A stretch of DNA of 64,000 nucleotides from Cryoendolithus antarcticus (taxonomy: Eukaryota; Ascomycota; Dothideomycetes; Cladosporiales; Cladosporiaceae): the NCBI GenBank assembly GCA_002077065.1, contig NAJO01000017.1, positions 124,001-188,000 of the forward strand, given 5' to 3'. Each line of letters begins with the position of its first letter. The stretch's first letter is position 1. Under the pieces are notes generated by a model, which searched no databases, had not been told where the DNA came from, and saw nothing but the letters and a program-made list of their open reading frames with translations. Made by a program: the position numbers and the translations under genes. Positions 43,720 to 54,191 of this stretch are shown here, in pieces.

Positions 43720-46464
43720 TCACCAACTGCCATCCTCTGGCAGCTGGTAGATCCCCTTGTTCTTCCTCTCGATTGCCCAACGCTCACACCATCCTTTCAT
43801 CCTCTCCCTCCCCTTCGCGCTCCCGACATTCACAGTCGGCACAATCCGCTCGATCCTCAAACTACAGCAGAACATAGTGAGCTCTCTAAAACTCGAGTGT
43901 TCACTATACGGCACTCCGAAGCAAGATGCGCGACTCGTACTTCCCCTCTGCGGCACCAGGTCCTTCATATTGAACACAGATTTCCAAGAATCCGAGTACA
44001 GCACCGAAGACACAGGCGGAGAGTCCGTGAAGCGGCCGGTAGGTGGTTTGTAATTCCAGCCACTCGGTCGAAACCCTACAGCGCGCGTGAAGTGCGGGAA
44101 ATAGTCTTTGAGATAATCGTCCAGAGTGTCGGCGCGGATCTCAAAAAGTGGCGTCATATGTACCTGCGCTTCTCGAGGATTCGAAGTCATCAGCGCATCG
44201 AGTTCGGGGTCCTCCAAAGCCTTTACTATACGCATCTTCCCTGCTGGTGCAAAGATCTTGGACTTCAGGGCGTGTGCGATGCCAACGCAGATGCGCTCCT
44301 TGCCGATGCTGTAGGTACCTACTATCACCAGCAGCCGGCCGCGGGTCTTCTGAGCGGAGGTGGAGGATATGATCTGCTGTGAGTCCGACGGGTTTCGTTC
44401 GAGTTTGACGTTCGACTCTGTGCCGTCTGGAGGCTCCTCTGCAGCGACAGCTTCGGTGGACTCGCGCTGTATAAACTTTACCATGCCCTCTCCAGCACGC
44501 TGGCGCTTCATCTGTTCCCAGCCATCGCTGGCGTCTGGTGTGTGTTTCGACAGACTGACGCACATATCTGCGCAGGCTTGTATGACGGTCTGCTGGCTCG
44601 GGAACGCGTACTTGGGGTTCAAGTATGTGGTGTCAAGGTAGCAGACGTCAATCTTCTGCTCCTTCGACTTGCCTGACACCGCATCTTGCACATCTGGCAT
44701 CAGCAGCGGATGCGTGACATGGGCTCGACAGGCGCGAAAGTCGCCACAATGGAGGATGCGTTGAAGCTTGGGTTCGCCAGACTTCTGCTTGCCAATGACT
44801 TTCCCGAAGAGGTAGAGGGAGCTGCCAGGACAGTGATTTGCAGAGATCATGGTGACCTTGACGCCGTTTGTGCCAGGCACCTCGACCGACTTCTCAAAGT
44901 CAAGGTCGATCACGTACTTGGGGTCGACTCGCAGCTGTTGCCGCACGAGGTTTGCGGTGACATGTGAACAATAGATCGGTCCGTGACACCAGCTTGATGT
45001 CAGGCCGATGTAGTGGTCAGAGTGGAAATGACTCAGAAAGTAGGCGTTACAGCCCACTACTGCACCATAGCGGAAGGCATCAACACAGATGTTCATGCCA
45101 GGCATGATCTTGTAGAACGGACAGGTCCTAGTGTAAGCTGGCTTGCCGCGAGAAGCATGCTCTGCAGCAGCAGCTTCAGCCCAAGCAGCCTCCTCTGTAT
45201 GGCCAGACATGAGCTTACTGAAAGCCGAGCCTGTTGCGGCAGCGTTGCCACCCGGTGGTGCAAGTTCGAAAGGGTTCTGCTGACCTGCTCGGGGTGGTCT
45301 GACAGGTCTTCTGAACTGTGCTGCTGAGCTGATGTTCTCATGCTTGAAGTTGTCGAAGGCAGACGGCAATGCTGACCTCTCGACAGGAAGAGGTTGCGGA
45401 TTACCATCCAGACAGCTGTTGACGTGCTGTGATGCGTCACTCTCACTGACGCCGCCGAGACTGACGCTGCAGATCGGACAACAAGGCGCATCCTCTGGGT
45501 CTTGCTCATCTTTGATTGTTGGCGGTGGGAGATTGTCAGTGGCGTCCAGCACATCGTAATCTTTCTGATCGGACCCTGCTTCCAGCCTTGCCTGCTCCTC
45601 CATGTACCGTCTCTCCCTCAACTCATCGCCCTCTTCGAACAAGTCTTCATCAAAGTCATCGTCCATGCCCTCGAAGTCTTTAAAGTCTTCCAGTGCTGGG
45701 CCGTAGCTTGTCTCCTCCTTGATCAGTGCAGGTGGAGGCAGTGTTGCTTGCGCATCCTCGGTCTCGCCCACTACATTCTTATCGTCTGCCTGCTCTGTTC
45801 CTGGAGGCACAATCGTCTCATCGTTGCCAGCAGCTACCGTCTCCAGCACAGGGACAGCCTCAACTGGCACATCCGATGCTACATCGGACATGCTACACAC
45901 ACGTGCAGTTTGCTCCTCGCCTTCATCCTCACTGTCAGACGCCTCAACGAACGGTCCGGACTTTGTGGCTGTCTCTGCTGGCTGTTCGTTGATCGCATCG
46001 GTAAAGGATGTAGCTGAATCATGAAGGCTGCTATCTTCCTCCGCGACCTCAGGGTCCTCCAGTCGCCTCCGCTTGCTGGGCGTCTCCCGGTCTTCGAACT
46101 CATCATCGTGGCCGTTCTCGCCATCCTCATGGGCGATGACAGTCAACCCATTGGGTGACGCTTGCCGGTCCTCCACGAACAAGCCACTAGCTTCCTTCTT
46201 GAAGAAGCTCAGGATATTGCCATTGCCCGCCCCACCCAGCTTCGACTTCGCAGGCGCTTTCTTCGCGCTTCCCACCAGACCCTGCCTACCTATTGTCGGC
46301 AATGGAGTAGCTTTGGCTTTGGCCACTTTGATAGGCATGCTGGGTGGCGGCACTGTTGGTGCTACAGCTAGGGAGAAAGGTGTCTTGGCTGGTCCTCTGG
46401 TCGGGGAGGGGCGGCGGCCTACATCGGGAAGGTCTTGAGAGTCAGCACGAGGTTTGCGGAACAT
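43720..46464 (-). CDS. PSO2: DNA interstrand cross-link repair nuclease PSO2/SNM1
   Basis: A single exon, 914 residues. An N-terminal GNGNILSFFKKEAS resembles a PCNA-interaction box. A UBZ4-type zinc finger follows (CPICSVSLGG ... HVNSC). The metallo-beta-lactamase domain has YFLSHFHSDHYIGL (HxHxDH), SANHCPGS, HCGDFR and YLDTTYLNP. The CASP/DRMBL part has VGTYSIGKERI and PYSEHSSFREL. The enzyme is a 5' exonuclease that trims cross-linked DNA in the nucleus. All metal-binding residues visible in the motifs are kept. The start CAT at 46462-46464 is the first in frame and gives MFRKPRADSQ. Confidence 0.95.
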   Translation of the reverse strand: MFRKPRADSQDLPDVGRRPSPTRGPAKTPFSLAVAPTVPPPSMPIKVAKAKATPLPTIGRQGLVGSAKKAPAKSKLGGAGNGNILSFFKKEASGLFVEDRQASPNGLTVIAHEDGENGHDDEFEDRETPSKRRRLEDPEVAEEDSSLHDSATSFTDAINEQPAETATKSGPFVEASDSEDEGEEQTARVCSMSDVASDVPVEAVPVLETVAAGNDETIVPPGTEQADDKNVVGETEDAQATLPPPALIKEETSYGPALEDFKDFEGMDDDFDEDLFEEGDELRERRYMEEQARLEAGSDQKDYDVLDATDNLPPPTIKDEQDPEDAPCCPICSVSLGGVSESDASQHVNSCLDGNPQPLPVERSALPSAFDNFKHENISSAAQFRRPVRPPRAGQQNPFELAPPGGNAAATGSAFSKLMSGHTEEAAWAEAAAAEHASRGKPAYTRTCPFYKIMPGMNICVDAFRYGAVVGCNAYFLSHFHSDHYIGLTSSWCHGPIYCSHVTANLVRQQLRVDPKYVIDLDFEKSVEVPGTNGVKVTMISANHCPGSSLYLFGKVIGKQKSGEPKLQRILHCGDFRACRAHVTHPLLMPDVQDAVSGKSKEQKIDVCYLDTTYLNPKYAFPSQQTVIQACADMCVSLSKHTPDASDGWEQMKRQRAGEGMVKFIQRESTEAVAAEEPPDGTESNVKLERNPSDSQQIISSTSAQKTRGRLLVIVGTYSIGKERICVGIAHALKSKIFAPAGKMRIVKALEDPELDALMTSNPREAQVHMTPLFEIRADTLDDYLKDYFPHFTRAVGFRPSGWNYKPPTGRFTDSPPVSSVLYSDSWKSVFNMKDLVPQRGSTSRASCFGVPYSEHSSFRELTMFCCSLRIERIVPTVNVGSAKGRERMKGWCERWAIERKNKGIYQLPEDGSW

Positions 46465-46788
46465 CGATGCTAGTGGGTGGACACTCTACATGAAAGATGG
46501 CCGAATGGCCCCGGGTCGATGATGGGGCAGAACGCGAAATCTCCACAGTGTCACGTGCAGAGTACTGTAGCCTCCAGGTCAGTCGCCGAGAGCTTTGCCG
46601 ATGCCGGTTCACATCTACCGAGTTGCCGAAGCTCGCGGTGTCAGACCTTCACGCGACTTGATCACAGTACAAAGTACGACCGCTTCAAACCCAAGGACAT
46701 GACACCTTGCTGAACTCGAAGCACTTGTCCATACTCACGAGACGGTCCTAAACGCTCCCTGGTTCACATATCTTCAAGCATATCCACC
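46465..46788. promoter_or_regulatory. Shared divergent promoter, PSO2 and 46789 gene
   Basis: Both genes start outward from this 324-nt region. No specific operator was recognised. Confidence 0.45.
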
Positions 46789-47469
46789 ATGGGCCTCATA
46801 ACCAAGACCATAGGCCTTACAGGCTGGGGTTCTCTCGCCGTGGTGGGAACTTTTGTAGCCTTCACGCGAAAATCCAGAATCGAGAACATTCCCCCGACAG
46901 ACTACATCTTCAACACAACCTTGTTCAGGCGGTACAACCCCAACAACTCCCCGGTGACCCAGGACATCTGCATTCGACGCGTGCCCCTCGCGTCCATCAA
47001 GCCAGAACTTCTCGAGACCGAGGGAAAGCTGGCAGAAGCGTTCTGCGCAGGCGTGTGGAGCGGGATCGGCTTCCGCTACCAGCGTCGCTTTCTTGAGAAG
47101 AAGTGGCGGGGACCCAAGACTGCTGACCAACTTTGGGACCGCCCTGATTTAGCGGGAAGCTCCTACGATGTTGGCACCAAGTTGGTTGATCATTTTGAAG
47201 TCGTGAGCAAGACGCCTACATCAATCATCGTGCGGTGTGGAGATTCGCCTACTATCACGGAGGTGCGGGAGAGCGACGGACTTTTTGAGATGACCGCCGA
47301 GATCAAAGAAGCGGAGGGTATTGCCGAGTTTGGGCTGAAGAGTGTGTTCTACAATGGACTGAAGGGCTTTGAGGGCACGGATCAGCCTATGCCATGGCAT
47401 GTGCAGTGGCTGCATCAGCTATATGATAAGGTGCTTATGGAGAGCGCTGTGAGGACGCTGAAGCCATAG
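46789..47469 (+). CDS. Conserved-looking fungal protein with N-terminal hydrophobic segment, unknown function
   Basis: A single exon, 226 residues, with a good start context (CCACCATGG). Residues 8-26 (IGLTGWGSLAVVGTFVAFT) form one hydrophobic helix followed by basic residues, suggesting a membrane anchor or mitochondrial signal anchor. The rest is a soluble alpha/beta-looking domain with IPPTDYIFNTTLFRRYNPN, FCAGVWSGIGFRYQRRFLE and VDHFEVVSKTPTSIIVRCGDS. No catalytic motif is recognised. Codon use and even composition say it is a real gene. Confidence 0.75.
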   Translation: MGLITKTIGLTGWGSLAVVGTFVAFTRKSRIENIPPTDYIFNTTLFRRYNPNNSPVTQDICIRRVPLASIKPELLETEGKLAEAFCAGVWSGIGFRYQRRFLEKKWRGPKTADQLWDRPDLAGSSYDVGTKLVDHFEVVSKTPTSIIVRCGDSPTITEVRESDGLFEMTAEIKEAEGIAEFGLKSVFYNGLKGFEGTDQPMPWHVQWLHQLYDKVLMESAVRTLKP

Positions 47470-47532
47470 GATCTCTCTACGGGAGCCGCCTGCGCAGCGT
47501 GTTCTCCCGCATGCGTATGTGCGAGCACAGCC

Positions 47533-47907
47533 TCAATCAAGGAATCGCGCATCGTCATCATACATCCACTCTATTCTGTCGCCCACAGCCTCTGGGCAGT
47601 GCTCATCGGTCTTCTTCAGCACTTCAACCGCTGCGTCTCTCAGCTTCTTCTTCATACCGGAAGTCATTCTCAACCAGAGATCGTCTGCAAATTCGCTAAA
47701 GCCGGTGCTCCATTGCTGGCCTTGGGTGACGATATTTTTCGCTGTCGAGGATTCCGTCGAGGTCGTTGAAATTGTGGAGACAGTGCTGGAGCGCGAGTGC
47801 TGCTGCTGGGCCGTGGTAGATGTGGATGAAGTCGTCATGGCGTCCCAGTCAGAGATTACGATGGGTAGGCCGACGAAGTCGTTCAGCATGCTGGGTTGGC
47901 TGGCCAT
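47533..47907 (-). CDS. Small Ser/Thr-rich hypothetical protein
   Basis: 124 residues from the ATG at 47907. A short N-terminal block MLNDFVGLPIVISDWDAM is followed by a Ser/Thr-rich linker and a more ordered C-terminal half (SEFADDLWLRMTSGMKKKLRDAAVEVL, ending RIEWMYDDDARFLD). The helix-like tail and its clean stop argue for a real protein. No family is recognised. Confidence 0.5.
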   Translation of the reverse strand: MASQPSMLNDFVGLPIVISDWDAMTTSSTSTTAQQQHSRSSTVSTISTTSTESSTAKNIVTQGQQWSTGFSEFADDLWLRMTSGMKKKLRDAAVEVLKKTDEHCPEAVGDRIEWMYDDDARFLD

Positions 47908-49278
47908 GGTGTTTCCATTCCACCACTGGAATTCACTTCGAGCGGTCCGAACCCCGGAGTGTTGAACATTAGCACAGCGCAGCACGACGACTCATTGCGA
48001 GAATAGCGGCATGGATCTCATGCGTGGGAGCCGCTTTCGTACAATGATCTGGTCACTCGATGGAACAAAGGAAATCGCATAGCCAGCCATGTGTCGCTAT
48101 CGAAGGCATTGTGTAGGGATGTGCTCTACTCTCCAGTGTACATAGCGTCGCAGCCGATATCTTGATACCTATACGCACAAGCTGGGGCAGTTTTACAAAG
48201 TAGTGTGTTGTCACCGGTCAGCGATCGTAAGGAATGTGCCATAGCTTGGTACGAGCAAAGTGAAGCTCAGGAAGCGCCATACCTGGTGCGGCTAGCTACA
48301 TCGATGCACGGTCCACCAGAAGGGCGGCCTCAATTCACGCACCTCCACTTCGCCAACATCACGCCCTGTAATCCACTCAGCGCCCAGCCAAGTGCAAGCG
48401 TCATGTCGCATTGAGGCCGCGTCTTCTCATCCGCGGCATTTCCGCTGATCATCCTGCACATGCAATCGCACCGTTTCAGGGCGATGGATCCACCTGGGCG
48501 ACACTCGGGGCGAAGAATCCCCTGCAGAGCGGCCTCGGTGACCATGATGGAGCACCGCTTCCGCGAGATCTCATTGGCTCGCGTCGCACTTCTTGCATGA
48601 ATGTGTAGAGGACCATGTGGCTTGCCGTGAGGCCGCCCAAGTTGCCTTTTTCCTGACGACACCCATACTGGCAGTCAGAGGCAATGCAATGGGCACCCGC
48701 ACCTATGAAAGCGTCTGCTCGCTGCCGTGAGCACATTGATGCTGTTGTGTTACTGGATAGGGACTTCCGGCATGTGACGGGAGATTCTGCGCTGCAGACC
48801 TCGTCGATTGCATGCATGTAGTCCTCCTTCTCATCAGCGGAAGATCTCCCCGAGTCCATGAGCCTCTAGCCAACAAGACAGCCCGCCCTATTGCTTCGCC
48901 TCACTACCATCGTACTTGTCTAGACATTTGCAGTCCTTCTGCGAGCTCTTACGGCAGCGTACATTGACGATGCACTGTGTCAAGTGCTAATAGGTCAAAG
49001 CAATTGTTACGCTGCTGCACTTCTTCCGTCCACCATCGCAGACGCAAGCCACACATGCTGCTCGCTTTGCCTCCAGATCTGCTGCTATAAGCTAGCAAGA
49101 TTCGTGACTGGCCCGCCTTGTTCTTCTTTGAGCATTCCGACCACCTAGATCGGCATCCCTATGCTTGATGTAAGTATCCGCTTACGCCCTTCATCTTGGG
49201 CAGCACCAAAGTGTCTTTGGCTGATGAATAGGGATCGACAGATAAGACGAAACTCAATCTCGTTATTATAAGTCAGTC
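47908..49278. other. Long intergenic region
   Basis: A minus-strand frame from the ATG at 48859 (127 codons, Cys-containing) is open, but it has no domain or signal peptide and is not called. The right part is the promoter of the zinc-finger gene. Confidence 0.4.
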
Positions 49279-51656
49279 ATGGAGTCGAGGAGAAACATTC
49301 ACTCGTTCCCTGTGTACCACGGCACCTCGCCACAAGCAACGACCATCAACTGGCGTGGCGAAGCGAGTCCTACGCCAAACTATGGGCAGCATGGCAGCAT
49401 TGACGCGATGGCCTACCCTGGTCAGGACACTCAGCATTACTGGCCGATTGATCCCACAGGCCGGGAGTGGAATCAGAATTCCTACCATGTCCGGTTTCCA
49501 ATGGACGCCGGCCATGGGCAGACCATCTCGCCGGACGAGGATATCCTGCAGGACTTGTTCGCAGACCAGGACGCTGTGGAGAATACGCCGGTGGATGACC
49601 TAATCACCAACTCGCGTCTCGCACCCATAGCATTTCCTGGGCAACTCAATGTCACAATGGATCAGCGCTTCAACGACTTTGCTAGACACCGGTCTGCCAT
49701 GTCAGATCCCGGCACGGGGCTCCCTCAGATCGTAGAATTCAGCGACGAGGAGTCTTCAGAACAGGATTCGGAGTATCAGACACAACCAACAGAGCTTGCG
49801 TCGAACGTAGACTACTCCAGTCAGCCGTCTGGGAATCATTGTCAGGCTGCAGGGCATGCGCAACGCCGCGAAAGTGTGGGATCTGCACAGCACACACATA
49901 GACCTCCGTTGAGTTCGCCTGTATCTGATGGTGTAGTGCACACTGCGAGCGGTCGAGGTCGACGTGTACCAAATATCGAGCATGGACTGTGCTCGATTTG
50001 CAATGTATATCGCCCAAAGAATGCGTCTGATGCAGCGTAAGTTGTCGAATTCGTGATACGTCAGCCAGATGCTGACGAGCCAAAGCAAACATGCGAATAA
50101 ACATCTCAAGCCGTTCAAATGCCCGTTCTCACCCTGTCAAGAGAAGGCCACCGGGTTTGCAACGACGAACGACCTCGACCGTCACCTGAAGTCTGGCAGG
50201 CACAACATGCCGCCGCAGAAGGGTTCAGGGAAAGGCTACGTCTGTTCCGCATGTATCGCGCCCCCAGACAGCGAAGTCAAATGGTGGCCGAGACTGGACA
50301 ATTTCAAGGCGCACATCAAAAGACGTCACAGAGAGATGCCTGTTGATCATCTTGTCAGAATGTGTGTACCCTTTGCGTCCTGCATGAGTACTATGAGCTT
50401 TACTGACTCGTCCGTAGGTCGGAGAGGGACGCCAGCAAGAGGCCAAGTAATACGGCTACGGAGTACGGCGATGCTTCAACATACTACCCTGGTACTTCCG
50501 TCGTTGATCGCAACGATAAATACCAGCACATGGACACCTCCGGTACCACGGACTCTGCAATGACTCGATCATACTCTGTCCAAGGTGAGCACTCACTTTG
50601 GCTGGATGGAGAGGCCACTCTGGTTTCAACATCAGAGCAGCTCGCTGGCGTGGGCAAAGCTCTGCATGTTACTAATACTTCCCCACGTAGACCCTTCATC
50701 ACTGCTCGCACACATAGACCCGACGACCAGGCCACTGGACTACAGTTATCCTCCACAACAGATGCTGCGATGAATGGACTCGATCTGGCTGAGCGGAGCA
50801 TGCCGAGGATCGTGCTGAGCGGCCCTCAGTCTATACCTGCCAAGCGGCCCGCGGACGACACATGGGAGCTGGGCACCGCCAAGCGACTGCCGGAGATACC
50901 AACGGACCACATCGTAGACATGTTGGATGATTTGGAAAGCGAAGGGCCTTTCACCTGCAGAGCATGTAACAAAACGAAGCAACGCAAATGCGACCTCAAG
51001 TAAGGGGCTTGCCATCTTCGTTGCAATCGCGCGATCGACTAATGCGCAGCAGGAAGCATCAGAAGCGGCACACACGACCCTACGGATGTACTGCACCACG
51101 TTGCTACGCACGTCAGGGCAGCCGCAGTGACTGGAAGCGACATGAAGAGAAACAGCACGTTGTGCGAACTTCGTGGAAATGCACCCTGACGCTCGCGAGT
51201 GGCAAAGTTTGCTACGTGAACTTCTATCTCGGTCAGCAATTTGACAAGCATCTCGCGCAAACGCACCGATGTTCGCAGAAGGACGTTGAGAAAAACCGTC
51301 AGGCCATGCAACTTGGTCGAGACGCCCATGGCCAGTTCTGGTGTGGGTTTTGCAAAGATATCGTGCCTTCAAAACCAGGGACGAATGTGACCGCAAAGCA
51401 ATACCGTCTAGCACATATCGGAGAGCACTTCGATAAGGACCATAAGATCATTGACGATTGGGTGTGTTTGGAGCTGAACAAGCCTCATGGGGAGATCAGG
51501 AAGGAGGAGAAGAGGCAGGCGAGGGCGGATTACAATAAGCCTGGGTCGGATCATGGGATTGGTGAGCTGAAGTTGGACGACCGCAACGATATCGCGCCGC
51601 CTAGCTCTATGGTGGAGGGGAAGATTATGGTTGATGCTCCGTTGTTCAATGTCTGA
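49279..51656 (+). CDS. C2H2 zinc-finger protein, probable transcription regulator
   Basis: Four exons, 49279-50036, 50086-50361, 50418-50999 and 51053-51656, in phase; 739 residues. The N-terminal half is disordered and acidic (SDEESSEQDSE). Zinc-finger-like units follow: CSICNVYRP, FKCPFSPCQEK with DLDRHLKSGRH, YVCSACIAPP with FKAHIKRRH, then after a linker FTCRACNKTKQRKCDLKKHQKRH, YGCTAPRCYARQGSRSDWKRH, and a C-terminal FWCGFCKDIVPSKPG with HIGEHFDKDH. This arrangement resembles fungal C2H2 regulators with a final SGHFDKDH-like finger. An unspliced intron-like segment lies at 50585-50690 in exon 3. It is probably nuclear; targets are unknown. Confidence 0.82.
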
Positions 51657-52102
51657 GGTAATGGAGGATTCTCAATGCCTTTGTGTTCATGGGCGATGGC
51701 GTTCCGCCACACGTCTATACCTCGTGTCGATCAATCGACGAGTATAGAGATGTTTTCGCACGTATCGAGTCCTATTGTCTCTCCCTCGCTATGATCATCG
51801 TCTGCATGTTCGCGTCCTGTTCAAAGCTCTCACTTCACTCTTCACATGCCAGCAGCTCCGGACGTCGCTCCCCGATCTAGCCGAGGTACGCCAATGTTTT
51901 GTACTCTCACATGTCCATCCAATGCCGTCACGAGCTATAATGGCCACCCGTACGCAGCGTCTCCTCTATCTTACAAACAGCGTCCATCGATATTGTAGCC
52001 CTCCTTCTTTGATCAAGGGACTACCTCGCTCCCCTCTGCCATCGGCACATGGGATCACATAGCTTATAACGTTCCGCCTTGCCCTCAGCGGCGCCAATAG
52101 CT
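51657..52102. other. Intergenic, PMP24 promoter
   Basis: No gene is supported. CTTATAACG near 52060 is a weak TATA-like site about 40 nt before the start. Confidence 0.45.
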
Positions 52103-52959
52103 ATGGACGACCTTCGCGCCGTTCAGGTATGTCCATGCCCTGGCGGACCGATGTATGATAGATCGTGGAGCTGATAACAGTCCCAGCACGAGCTTGAGAA
52201 GATCATTCTCGACCCAAAATACCACCAACCTCTCGTCCTGCTCAAAGCCGTCCGCAATGGCCTCGTCTACGGGACCAAGATCCGCTTCCCTCACGCCCTA
52301 GTAATGGTCACACTTTTCCGCTCCGGCACAGTGCGGCAAAAGATTGCACTCATACTGAAGGCCACGCGACAACATGCCATGAACTTGGCAAAGTTCGCGT
52401 TCTTATACAAAGGCAGTATGCTCGCGCTCAAGAATGTGAATGGCGGCAAAGAGGAGGGTGTGCATGCGTTCCTTGCCGGCTTGTTTGGAGGGTACTGGGT
52501 GTTTGGGCAAGGTGGTGGGGCACGAAGTAGTGTGAACCAGCAGATCGTCATCTACGTGTTCTCACGAGTAGTATTGGGGTTGGCGAAGATGGCCGTGCAG
52601 CCTCCTGGCGACAATGCACTCATCGGCGGCTCATATGGCGGGCACGGCGGAAAGGGCATACTGGGCCTGAACGAGCGGCAATTGGAGCTCGTGAGGAACA
52701 ACACATGGCCCGTGTTCGCGAGTATGAGTTGGGCAGGGGTGATGTGGTTGTTCCGGTACTATCCGGAAACGCTGCAGCCGAGTCTGAGGAGCAGCATGAC
52801 TTATATGTACGTTGATGCGTTTCTTTCACTTCTGCGATGCGAGCATGTATTCCTGCAACGATCGACTGACACAGGGCTGACTGGTGTTTTCCCCGACATA
52901 GATACGGCGACTCGGATCATTGGGATGGAGTGCGGAATCTACTATGGCATAACAAATAG
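52103..52959 (+). CDS. Peroxisomal membrane protein PMP24/PXMP4-like
   Basis: Three exons, 52103-52126 (eight codons), 52187-52806 and 52902-52959, in phase; 233 residues. The tiny first exon MDDLRAVQ is followed by ELEKIILDPKYHQPLVLLKAVRNGLVYGTKIRFPHALVM, the hallmark of the PMP24 family in the Tim17/22/23 clan. Later signatures are RQKIALILKATRQHAMNLAKF, GGYWVFGQ and SVNQQIVIYVFSRV. The last exon gives SDHWDGVRNLLWHNK. The protein sits in the peroxisomal membrane; its transport role is not established. Confidence 0.9.
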
Positions 52960-54191
52960 CACGGCATGGCTCTCCTTTGAGTCTTCTTGTACAGGACTTT
53001 GGAGCCCTATTTTGACAATCTCCTATCACATTATTTGCGTGCTTACTGGACGGGCGGGACGAAGCTGTGCATTGCTGACAAGACCGCAGCTTTGCCAACT
53101 CGGAGCACTGGCACAGTCTAAATACGTTCGTCTTCCAACATAGCCAGCCAGCGCTACCCGGCATGCCGACGAAGCTCGACTGAGCTCGTTCGGCGTTGGC
53201 TGACGTGGTAGACTTGCTCTGACAGGACCTCCGGAAGATCGAGAACGCTGGCGCGCTTGGTTTGTCCGCAATGCTGTCTCCCACAGACATATGAGACCAT
53301 AAATATACAGGCTTGGAGCTTTCATCGGGTATACATTGGGGGAGATGCAACACTTGTGGTACTACTGTATTCCCAGACTTCTGCTGAAGTATCTGGCGTA
53401 GCGTTGAGCAGGGACAGATATGCATTACACATGCCTCTATTTGACATCTTTGCCTTGATGTTCCTCAACTTTTCCACTCACCTGGTTCTTGGCCTTTGCC
53501 GCTGCCAGCGAGGTTCCGGAGCTGGAATATAGTGACTGCGAGAGGCAGATACTGCATACGATTATTGGTGCTTGTTTCCTGGTCTCACAGGTGTAGCAAC
53601 ATTAGACTTGACTACTGCGGTCGGGCATTCAGTAGTGTTGGCTACGTTCCCAAAGCCAGAGCAACCAAGAATGCTGAGCACCTGCATCAATCAAGCTTCG
53701 CCGAAGCCAGTCAAGCGTTCTTGGCCGCAAGTAGAGGCTACTCTCGGCTGGCTTAACCCTGGAGTCGCTCACGTCTGTGACGTACGCGCAGGTGGACGGC
53801 AAACTGAGTCCGAAGCAGTCTCCCTGTTGCTATTACGACTTGCCAAAGATGCTCCACTAGCGCTGTTTCTCGCTGTTCGGCTATGTCTTCTGCCCACGGC
53901 TTGTCGTCGGCTTCGTACCTTGCATGCAACCGACATTCAATGTCCGACCCCGCTCGCTTTCTCCACAACTATCTCCATCATTTCGCGGATTCTGGGGATA
54001 GCGCCGTTCGGCTATAGAAGCAACCGAAGATGAAGCGATGTCGACAGAATCCGGCAGACGAGACCATGAAGATCGTCGTGAGGAGTGGGAGAAGGCTCTT
54101 CCGACGTTCGCAAGTCAAAAGGATGGCCTACCATCACATCGTGACCAACTTCCCAGCCAGCTTGAAGCGTAAGCATCCTCCACTTGACAAC
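52960..54191. other. Long intergenic region
   Basis: A plus-strand open frame at 53572-54033 has no recognisable feature and an unlikely composition. No gene is called. Confidence 0.45.

Noticed and set aside
48476..48859. 127-codon minus-strand frame with ATG and several cysteines
   Set aside because: No signal peptide or domain; too weak to call.
53572..54033. 153-codon plus-strand frame
   Set aside because: Low-complexity leucine/arginine-rich tail and no recognisable domain.
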